Part shown: positions 57,751 to 64,000 of the stretch, in pieces
Numbering within the stretch: the first letter of the stretch is position 1
Layout: each line of letters begins with the position of its first letter
DNA from: Dehalogenimonas sp. 4OHTPN
GTDB lineage: Bacteria; Chloroflexota; Dehalococcoidia; Dehalococcoidales; Dehalococcoidaceae
DNA: 64,000 nt
Direction: 5' to 3'
NCBI RefSeq assembly: GCF_040448695.1
Contig: NZ_CP159307.1
Span: 992,001 to 1,056,000, forward strand
Notes under the pieces: model-generated
What the model was told of the DNA's origin: nothing
The model's input: only the letters and a program-made list of their open reading frames with translations
Database searches by the model: none
Program-made: the position numbers and the translations under genes

Positions 57751-58740
57751 ATGACCGAAGCTAATTGTGTTGCCGGCACTTTTGATGCCTTCAATCGCCG
57801 CGTAAACTACTTGCGTATTTCGGTCACCGATAGATGCAATTTGCGATGCACCTACTGCGGCAATGGCGACATCACTCACCTTAACCATGACGACATCTTG
57901 CGTTATGAAGAGATAGAGCGAGTAACCAAAGCCGCCGCAGCCCTCGGAGTGCGGCATGTCCGGCTGAGTGGAGGCGAACCGCTGGTGCGGCCGCATTTGT
58001 GGAATTTGATCGAACTTTTGACGCCTATACCGGGTATAGAAGACATTTCACTAACTACCAACGGCACATTGCTCAAGGCGCAGGCCACAAAGTTACGAAG
58101 CGCCGGCTTGAGACGCATCAACGTAAGTCTCGACTCGCTGCGACCTGGCCGTTTTGAACAGATCACCGGCGGCGACAGGCTTGGCGACGTACTTGAAGGA
58201 ATAGAAGAGGCTAATCGCGTTGGGCTTTCGCCGGTGAAGATTAACATGGTGGTCATACCCGGGGTAAATGACGATGAGATCGAAGATTTCGCCTTGATGG
58301 CTAAGGAAGAGGGATGGCACGTTCGTTTCATCGAGCATATGCCTTTCGAGGGGATTAGCCGAACCCCATCAATGACGGTGGCTGAAATCAAAGAAAAGAT
58401 AGAATCGGCGGTGAGCGACCTGTGGCCGTGTTGCCTCTCCGGCGCCGGTCCAGCCAGCTACTTTAGTTTCGGTGAAGGGCAGGGAACAATCGGCTTTATT
58501 CGTCCGGTCAGTCATCGCTTCTGTGGCCAGTGTAACCGGTTGCGGCTGACAGCCGACGGCAAGTTGCGGCCTTGCCTATTGAACGACCTTGAGATCGATA
58601 TCAAATCTGCTTTACGAAGTAACGCCAGTATCTCGGATTTGAAAGATCTGCTTAAACGGGCGATCATTGCCAAACCGGAGCGCCACCATTTGGAAGCGGC
58701 CGGCGTTGGCGGCCGTCAGATGCGTCAGATCGGGGGATAG
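57751..58740 (+). CDS. moaA: GTP 3',8-cyclase MoaA
   Basis: The 329-residue radical-SAM enzyme starts molybdopterin synthesis from GTP. The SAM cluster motif is DRCNLRCTYCGN near residue 26. The C-terminal cluster has FCGQCNRLRL and RPCLL, and the protein ends in the conserved double Gly (QIGG). ATG 57751 (MTEANCVAGTF) is chosen because the family begins shortly before the NRRVNYLRIS strand; the longer reading upstream lies in the leader. Confidence 0.95.
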   Translation: MTEANCVAGTFDAFNRRVNYLRISVTDRCNLRCTYCGNGDITHLNHDDILRYEEIERVTKAAAALGVRHVRLSGGEPLVRPHLWNLIELLTPIPGIEDISLTTNGTLLKAQATKLRSAGLRRINVSLDSLRPGRFEQITGGDRLGDVLEGIEEANRVGLSPVKINMVVIPGVNDDEIEDFALMAKEEGWHVRFIEHMPFEGISRTPSMTVAEIKEKIESAVSDLWPCCLSGAGPASYFSFGEGQGTIGFIRPVSHRFCGQCNRLRLTADGKLRPCLLNDLEIDIKSALRSNASISDLKDLLKRAIIAKPERHHLEAAGVGGRQMRQIGG

Positions 58741-58743
58741 CTC

Positions 58744-59220
58744 ATGGAATTATCTCATGTCGATGAGCGTGGCCGAGCCAGGATGGTAGACGTGACCGAA
58801 AAGAGAATCACCAGCCGCCGCGCTGTAGCTATCGCCCATATCAGCATGAAACCTGAGACACTGGAGCTGATCAAGAAAATGGAGGTCAGAAAGGGCGATG
58901 TACTGGCAGCGGCGCGTATCGCCGGAATAATGGCTGCCAAGAAAACGCCGGAATTGATACCGCTGTGCCATCCATTGACAATCTCGGAAACCGCAATCGA
59001 TTTCGAGTTTTACGGCACCTACCAGTTAATAGTGTCAGCCGAGGTGAAGTGCACCGGGCCTACCGGTGTTGAAATGGAAGCCCTCACCGCCGCCAGCATC
59101 GCCGCTCTGACCGTATACGATATGTGCAAGGCGGTGGACAAGGGCATAACCATAGAACGAATCTACCTCGAAACTAAAGAGGGTGGCAAAAGCGGGACTT
59201 ACAGGAGACTGGATGGCTAA
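58744..59220 (+). CDS. moaC: cyclic pyranopterin monophosphate synthase MoaC
   Basis: The 158-residue enzyme completes the MoaA reaction, forming cPMP. ELSHVDERGRARMVDVTEK opens the protein. The active-site residues lie in KKTPELIPLCHPL and VKCTGPTGVEMEALTAASIA, as in all MoaC. It is three bases behind moaA and overlaps the MOSC gene by eight bases. Confidence 0.96.
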   Translation: MELSHVDERGRARMVDVTEKRITSRRAVAIAHISMKPETLELIKKMEVRKGDVLAAARIAGIMAAKKTPELIPLCHPLTISETAIDFEFYGTYQLIVSAEVKCTGPTGVEMEALTAASIAALTVYDMCKAVDKGITIERIYLETKEGGKSGTYRRLDG

Positions 59221-59653
59221 GATTGTCGCTGTTTGCACTAGCAAAAAAAAAGGCACTAAGAAAAAAGATATTAGCCACGCGTTCCTGGAAGCGGATTACG
59301 GGATTCAAGGCGACGCCCATGCCACCAAAGGCTGGCATCGGCAGATTAGCCTGCTGGACAATTCCAGCATCGACAAGATGCGCGCCAAAGGGCTGGCGCT
59401 TTCACCCGGCGACTTCGCCGAGAACCTGACAACTGAAGGTCTCGAACTGATGACCCTGCCTGTCGGTACGAGGCTAAAGACAGGCAGGGGAGTTGAGCTG
59501 GAGATCACCCAGATCGGAAAGGAATGTCATCACCACTGCCAGATCTACCGCCAGGTGGGGATGTGCGTCATGCCTCTTGAGGGCGTCTTTGCCCGCATTG
59601 TCCGAGGCGGCGAAGTAAAAGCCGGGGATACCATTGAGGTTGTTGGGGCGTAA
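59213..59653 (+). CDS. stand-alone MOSC-domain protein
   Basis: This 146-residue protein consists of one MOSC domain (KIVAVCTSKKKGTKK at the start; SLLDNSSIDKMRAKGLALSPG; then the conserved Cys region GKECHHHCQIYRQVG and MPLEGVFARIVRGG). MOSC proteins bind or transfer sulfur or the metal-pterin; in moa operons such single-domain forms are common. The exact role is inferred from position, behind moaC. Confidence 0.88.
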   Translation: MAKIVAVCTSKKKGTKKKDISHAFLEADYGIQGDAHATKGWHRQISLLDNSSIDKMRAKGLALSPGDFAENLTTEGLELMTLPVGTRLKTGRGVELEITQIGKECHHHCQIYRQVGMCVMPLEGVFARIVRGGEVKAGDTIEVVGA

Positions 59654-59681
59654 CTCATTCCTGTGTCGGCAAGAGTTCAAT

Positions 59682-60893
59682 TCAGCCGTTGAACAAGAAA
59701 ACCCGGACCGTCTCGCCCTTTTCCAGGATGTCGATGTTGGCCGGAATGTCCAAGTAGCCGTCGGCCTCAGCGGTGGCGGTGATTGCGCCGGACTCTTTGA
59801 ACAATGGCAATGCTTGCCCGGCGACAAGTTTAACCGGAAGGAACTGTCGCCGGCCGACACTGCCAGGCACGCTCTGCGCCAGCATAGCTTCCGTGGGTTG
59901 TTTAGCTTCGACTGGTAAACGAGCCATTTTCCTTACCGCCGGGGCCAGTAGAACATGACCGTTAATGAGACACGACGTCGGGTATCCCGGCATACCAAGC
60001 ACCGGCTTGCCGTTGATTACGGCGAACATGGTCGGCTTGCCCGGCTTGACTTGAATGCCGTGGAAAAGCACTTTCCCCAGGTCTTCCAGTATGCTGAACA
60101 TCAAGTCGCGTTCTCCGACTGAAGAGCCGCCGGAAATCACCACCATGTCGTTCTCCAGGGCTTGCTCGATGGCAACCCGCAGTTTCTCCGGCTTGTCCTC
60201 AGCGATAGGCATCTTCACCGGTTCTCCGCCATTTGAACCCACCACCGCAGCCAGGGTGTGCGAATTAATATCGTAGATCTGCCCCGGTTTGAGAGCTTGC
60301 CCGGCGGGGGCGATCTCCTCGCCGGTGGGCATGATAGCGATGCGGGGTTTTATGAATACTGAAGCTTCGGTAAAGCCCTGGGAGGCCAGCACACCGATCT
60401 TACCGGCATCAAACGGATTTCCCTGTTTCAAAATGATCTCACCCTGTTTGACATCTTCTCCAACCTGGCCGATGTTGGCACCGGGATAAACCGCCTTGAA
60501 TATGTTGACCTGTTCATCGATACGTTCGGTCTCTTCTACCATGACCACCGCGTCGGCACCGGCAGGCATGGGCGCCCCGGTAGCAATTTGAACAGCTTCA
60601 CCTTTTTCAGTGGTCACCAAAGGGGCGTCGCCAGCGAAGATTTGGTCTACTACCCGCAGAGACTTTGGGCTACGCCGACCGGCGCCGAAAGTATCCTCGG
60701 CAATAACGGCGTAGCCATCCATGGCAGCACGGGAAAAGGGGGGAATTGACATAATCGCCCGGAGATCTTCGGCCAGAACGCGACCGAAGAGGGTTTTGAA
60801 CGATACAGATTCAGTTTTGTCAACCGGTACCACGGCATTCAACACTATCGCGAGGGCATCATCGAAATCCAATAGTCGTCCGAAAGGCTTCAC
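59682..60893 (-). CDS. moeA: molybdopterin molybdenumtransferase MoeA
   Basis: The 403-residue protein inserts metal into adenylated molybdopterin. The N-terminal part has SIPPFSRAAMDGYAV, the central MoCF domain IMPTGEEIAPAG and ISGGSSVGERDLMF, and later GMPGYPTSCLINGHVL. A C-terminal beta domain ends the protein. The start overlaps the moaB stop by four bases. It is convergent with the moaA operon. Confidence 0.95.
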   Translation of the reverse strand: MKPFGRLLDFDDALAIVLNAVVPVDKTESVSFKTLFGRVLAEDLRAIMSIPPFSRAAMDGYAVIAEDTFGAGRRSPKSLRVVDQIFAGDAPLVTTEKGEAVQIATGAPMPAGADAVVMVEETERIDEQVNIFKAVYPGANIGQVGEDVKQGEIILKQGNPFDAGKIGVLASQGFTEASVFIKPRIAIMPTGEEIAPAGQALKPGQIYDINSHTLAAVVGSNGGEPVKMPIAEDKPEKLRVAIEQALENDMVVISGGSSVGERDLMFSILEDLGKVLFHGIQVKPGKPTMFAVINGKPVLGMPGYPTSCLINGHVLLAPAVRKMARLPVEAKQPTEAMLAQSVPGSVGRRQFLPVKLVAGQALPLFKESGAITATAEADGYLDIPANIDILEKGETVRVFLFNG

Positions 60894-61393
60894 CGCCCGG
60901 CCTCCCTCGCCAGGTGCCCAAGCTCGGGCAGAATGATCTTTTCTGCGGCTAGCTTAACCGCGTTGATAGAGCCGGGGAGGCACAGGATGATTTTGCCAGA
61001 GCTGACACCGCCCAGCGCGCGGCTCATGATAGCCGGTGTACCGATACTTTCCCAAGTCAAAAAACGGAAGAGCTCGCCGAAACCCGGAATTTCTTTGTCA
61101 AGCAAACCGGAAACGGTCTCGACAGTGATGTCGCGGTGGGAAAAGCCTGTCCCGCCGGTGGTTATAATGACCTTCACTAAATCATCGTCGGCGAAACCGG
61201 CGATGACTTTTTTTATTGCCATAGCATCGTTCTTGAGCAGGCAGTAACCGAGGACGGAATGGCCGTTTTCTTTAAGTGCTGATATCAGATAGCGCCCGGA
61301 CTCATCGGTGTCCTCAGTTCGGGAATCAGAAATGGTTAAGACCGCACAGCCGACGGACTTGGGCGCTTTAGCCTTGTGATCAATGTGTCCCAT
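60890..61393 (-). CDS. moaB: MoaB/Mog-family molybdopterin adenylyltransferase-like protein
   Basis: The 167-residue MoaB/Mog domain protein shows CAVLTISDSRTEDTDESGR, TTGGTGFSHRDITVE and KIILCLPGSINAVKLA. Proteins of this type adenylate molybdopterin for MoeA. ATG 61393 is supported by a perfect TATAAT seven bases upstream and no Shine-Dalgarno; the longer reading from 61429 would include the promoter. Confidence 0.92.
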   Translation of the reverse strand: MGHIDHKAKAPKSVGCAVLTISDSRTEDTDESGRYLISALKENGHSVLGYCLLKNDAMAIKKVIAGFADDDLVKVIITTGGTGFSHRDITVETVSGLLDKEIPGFGELFRFLTWESIGTPAIMSRALGGVSSGKIILCLPGSINAVKLAAEKIILPELGHLAREAGR

Positions 61394-61400
61394 AAGCCGC

Positions 61401-61406
61401 ATTATA
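61401..61406 (-). promoter_or_regulatory. TATAAT -10 element at moaB
   Basis: On the minus strand a perfect TATAAT lies seven bases before ATG 61393. It predicts a leaderless moaB-moeA transcript. Confidence 0.65.
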
Positions 61407-61438
61407 AGGCCGACAGGGGCTTTAGACAATCTTGGTCA

Positions 61439-62569
61439 TTATCTAAACCCTGCGGTGGCTTGGTACTGCAGTAACTTTTGGAGTTTTTCAGGATGGCTGC
61501 TTTTCAGGAGGGCTTCCTCTTTTGATATCAGGTTTTTACGGAGTAAATCTGAGAGCGACTGGTCTAGAGTTTGCATACCGTCTTTCCCAGAGAGTTGAAT
61601 GACGTTGGTGATCTCGTGAGTTTTCTGCTCGCGAATTAGGTTTCTAACCGCCGGACTGGCAATCATCACCTCAAAAGCAGGTACTCTTCCTTTGGCGTTG
61701 AGCCTTGGGATCAGAGTCTGGACTAACACAGCTTCAATCACCTGGCTGAATTGCAGCCGAATTTGCTGCTGTTGAGAAGGCGGGAAGATATCGATTACCC
61801 TGTCAACGGTCTGAGCAGCGTCGGTGGTGTGAAGCGTGCCAACAACGAGGTGACCGGTTTCAGCCGCAGCGATGGCCGTTGAAATTGTTTCAAGGTCACG
61901 CATTTCACCGACGATGATTACATCAGGGTCATGGCGGAGGGCGTGTTTCAAAGCGACAGCGAAGGCTTTGGTATCATCTCCGAGATCCCGCTGGGCGATC
62001 AGGCATTTCTTGTTCGAGTGCAGGTATTCAATCGGGTCTTCGATAGTGATTACGTTACGTGAAGCATTCTGATTCAGGTAGTCTACCATCGCAGCCATAG
62101 TTGTTGATTTTCCGGAACCTGTCGGTCCGCAGACCAGAATCATGCCACGGGGTTTTAAAATAAGTTCTTTACAGATTGCAGGTACCCCGAGCCGTTCCAT
62201 AGATAGGATTTGAAACGGTACTTGGCGGAAAGCCATTGAAAGGGTACCCCTCTGACGCATAACGCTGACGCGGAAACGCGCGACCCCCGCTAAGCTGTAG
62301 GCGAAGTCAAGTTCCTTCTCCCGGAGGAAGGTTTCCTTTTGTTCCGGTTTGGCGATTTCATCCAGAACGGCTTCCAAATCAGCTGTCTTGAGGTTAGCGT
62401 ATTGATCCTGAATGACCAGCTCGCCATCTACCCGTATGACCGGGGGGCTTGGTACTCGCAGATGGAGGTCGGAACCGCCAAGCTCAACCAGGAGTCTTAA
62501 CCATTCATCTATTTGCGACACTTCATCTTGCTCCAGCGTGTTAAATATTGGGATTGTCGGATTCGCCAT
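61439..62569 (-). CDS. pilT: PilT-type twitching ATPase
   Basis: The 376-residue secretion-type ATPase would drive type IV pilus retraction. Walker A is CGPTGSGKSTTMA near residue 150. The Asp box, Walker B and His boxes follow: ITIEDPIEYLH, DPDVIIVGEMRDLET and VVGTLHTTDAA. The N-terminal domain (SDLHLRVPSPPVIRVDGEL) is typical. No other pilus genes are in the window. It overlaps the small HTH gene by 29 bp. Confidence 0.93.
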   Translation of the reverse strand: MANPTIPIFNTLEQDEVSQIDEWLRLLVELGGSDLHLRVPSPPVIRVDGELVIQDQYANLKTADLEAVLDEIAKPEQKETFLREKELDFAYSLAGVARFRVSVMRQRGTLSMAFRQVPFQILSMERLGVPAICKELILKPRGMILVCGPTGSGKSTTMAAMVDYLNQNASRNVITIEDPIEYLHSNKKCLIAQRDLGDDTKAFAVALKHALRHDPDVIIVGEMRDLETISTAIAAAETGHLVVGTLHTTDAAQTVDRVIDIFPPSQQQQIRLQFSQVIEAVLVQTLIPRLNAKGRVPAFEVMIASPAVRNLIREQKTHEITNVIQLSGKDGMQTLDQSLSDLLRKNLISKEEALLKSSHPEKLQKLLQYQATAGFR

Positions 62570-62765
62570 CCACGCGGTCGGCTTCAGCCTTCAACATTTC
62601 CACTTCGGCTTCGGTAAATAGCCGCCAACCACGGCGGTCGCGGGCGACGGCACTGCCAAGGAGGTTACTTTTCAGCCAACGAAACAGGGTCGTTCGGCTG
62701 ATGCCTGCCAGATCGCAGACTTCGGCAGTTCGATAGTATTTCACGCCTTTAAGAATAACAGACAT
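62541..62765 (-). CDS. MerR-type helix-turn-helix protein
   Basis: The 74-residue protein is a single MerR/excisionase-type winged HTH (YYRTAEVCDLAGISRTTLFRW, then GWRLFTEAEVEMLKAEADR). It has no effector domain. It probably acts as a small DNA-binding regulator. The stop lies 29 bp inside pilT, so both are expressed from one mRNA. Confidence 0.82.
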   Translation of the reverse strand: MSVILKGVKYYRTAEVCDLAGISRTTLFRWLKSNLLGSAVARDRRGWRLFTEAEVEMLKAEADRVDGESDNPNI

Positions 62766-62885
62766 TGATTTCGGACCTGTATGGCTATATTCGGATATAC
62801 TTTAACGTATCATTCGGTCAGAGTAAATGGGTATTTCGTTCGATGTGGATAACCGAAAGTACCACTGCCACCTGACGAGCGACCG

Positions 62886-63617
62886 TCAGTCCGATATACG
62901 CACGAGCCGCACATCTCCGGCCGCCCCGATTCGGTCGGCTATAACAATGATGACTCCGGATACACCTTCAATCCCCCGAGCTGCTGAGAGCGCCGTGCTA
63001 ATGTCTTCAGGGGATTGGATACGATTGCAGCAAGCAGTGGCTGCGGCATCAGCCAGGCTGGCGGACGCCGATACAATGGTCACCGCGTCTGCTTTACCGA
63101 ATGAAAGAGAATGCCCCAATGTCCCTGATGAAGTACAGATCCCGCAAGGAGTCTCAGTTGGTCTAATGGTTAGCCCTAGCTTGCCGGAGAAGAGCGAGTC
63201 GCCTGCATGAATCCCTACGACCCTTTCACGGGTTGTCTTAATGAATAGGTCGCCACCGTTCTCGATAATGATATCTGACGAATGTTCCAGTAAATCCCGA
63301 CCGACAGCTTCAGCTATAGCCCCAGCCACGGCAGCCATAGGTCCGACACCAGCCTTCAGAGCTGCTTCCGCCATGTCACAGATGATGGGAGGTTCTCCAG
63401 GCTCAACCTCAACGGGAGCCAGTGAGGTTAAGAATTCGGGGTGGCAAGCGATATACTGCTCGATGGTCTGTCGGTGTTTTTGCACCGATCGGTATGCCTT
63501 ACGCTCAAGGTTGCAACGGGCGGCGATGAAAAGGTTGGTCTCCTTAATACAAACGGAAAAGGAGATAAGGTCAGGGCTGGAGTGCTGTCCGCGGTAGAAT
63601 CTGGGTTGGTAACTCAA
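62886..63617 (-). CDS. UPF0280 family protein (COG2122)
   Basis: The 243-residue protein of the UPF0280 family (COG2122, ApbE-related) shows MAEAALKAGVGPMAAVAGAI near residue 83, NGGDLFIK, and a C-terminal SASASLADAAATACCNRI. TTG 63617, with GAGGAA upstream, is the start. In methanogens this family lies with COG1900 (DUF39) and NIL-ferredoxin proteins that form homocysteine; the same link is suggested here by the next gene. Confidence 0.85.
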   Translation of the reverse strand: MSYQPRFYRGQHSSPDLISFSVCIKETNLFIAARCNLERKAYRSVQKHRQTIEQYIACHPEFLTSLAPVEVEPGEPPIICDMAEAALKAGVGPMAAVAGAIAEAVGRDLLEHSSDIIIENGGDLFIKTTRERVVGIHAGDSLFSGKLGLTIRPTETPCGICTSSGTLGHSLSFGKADAVTIVSASASLADAAATACCNRIQSPEDISTALSAARGIEGVSGVIIVIADRIGAAGDVRLVRISD

Positions 63618-63658
63618 CCATTCCTCGGTGTCTCTTCCGGAAAGGGCGCCGGACTAAT

Positions 63659-64000
63659 TTAGAAATGTAACTCCATCGATCGGGACGGGCATGACAAAAT
63701 GCACATGCCGCAGACGACACACTTATCCTCTTCAAACCTGACCTCACGTGTTACAGGGTCAACGGTAAATGAGCTTGAAGGGCAGACAGTAACGCAGGCG
63801 CCGCAGTCGGTACACCTCTCCTCATTACGGGTGACTTCACGACATAGGGTGTCGATAATCAGTCCCGATTGAGTCAGGTATTCTATGCCTTTATCGAAGT
63901 CAGCCCGCTCGCCCTTAAGTTCCAACACCATATGACCTTCTTCAGAAGTGATATTGGCTTTAAGTATATTGAGTTCCAGGTTGAAGTCTTTGATGAGATG
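63659..64000 (-). CDS. NIL-domain/4Fe-4S ferredoxin protein, partial
   Basis: The frame stays open to the right edge (base 64000), so the start lies outside the window. The visible part begins with a NIL domain (about 55 residues: NLELNILKANITSEEGH, then SGLIIDTL) and continues with two 4Fe-4S motifs: CTDCGACVTVCP and CVVCGMCILSCP. Proteins of this kind donate electrons in COG1900-linked homocysteine synthesis in methanogens. It precedes the UPF0280 gene by 41 bp. Confidence 0.88.
   Translation of the reverse strand, partial: HLIKDFNLELNILKANITSEEGHMVLELKGERADFDKGIEYLTQSGLIIDTLCREVTRNEERCTDCGACVTVCPSSSFTVDPVTREVRFEEDKCVVCGMCILSCPSRSMELHF

Noticed and set aside
62827-63210. 127-codon plus-strand ORF
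   Set aside because: Mostly antisense to UPF0280, which has clear family sequence; no promoter or ribosome site.

Overview
The window is 64 kb of a compact, mostly operonic bacterial chromosome. It has no IS elements, prophage or CRISPR arrays that I can see. Protein style and gene content point to a Dehalococcoidia-type Chloroflexota member, Dehalogenimonas-like: cobyric acid synthase, molybdenum-cofactor genes, T-box control of ileS and an orphan trpB2, paired site-2 proteases, and a serA plus class V aminotransferase pair. This assignment is inference. Most of the window is GC-rich, with spot counts near 55-63% per line. The 49.3-57.3 kb stretch is clearly AT-richer, at 32-45% per line.

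Left part (1-10 kb): the 3' end of yidC overlaps jag by 113 bp. An Ile T-box drives ileS. A Trp T-box on the other strand drives trpB2. Then come a degenerate adenylate-forming enzyme, a P-loop kinase and leucyl aminopeptidase.

Middle left (10-24.9 kb): a LIV-type ABC transporter cluster (livH, livM, livK, livF, livG) is interleaved with a FadD-like and a PaaK-like enzyme, which suggests uptake and CoA activation of a carboxylic acid. Next are a thioesterase, cobQ, tRNA-Gly, a PAS histidine kinase, a receiver-like protein without its phospho-acceptor Asp, and a URO-D-family protein.

Middle (24.9-49.2 kb): rsmG diverges from a TPP-riboswitch/thiC operon that continues into two site-2 proteases flanking a GreA protein with an integrase-like N-terminal domain. 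Then come an OmpR two-component system, gap, a HgdB-like protein, a nitroreductase, eno, a LOG-family protein, ligA-pth, a DUF1015 gene, and the minus-strand run ribF, tyrS, aminotransferase, serA, GNAT, pdxT.

Right part (49.3-64 kb): the AT-rich block holds an NCX-type exchanger and the run dprA, topA, xerC, pepQ, PHP, formyltransferase. It ends at tRNA-Ser. Beyond it lie moaA-moaC-MOSC (behind a candidate Moco riboswitch), moaB-moeA, a MerR-type HTH gene overlapping pilT, and a UPF0280 plus NIL-ferredoxin pair probably linked to homocysteine synthesis.

A recurring signal is a perfect TATAAT 6-8 nt upstream of start codons without a Shine-Dalgarno sequence. It occurs at seven genes and suggests leaderless transcription. 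The most unusual protein architecture is the GreA chimera between the two site-2 proteases.
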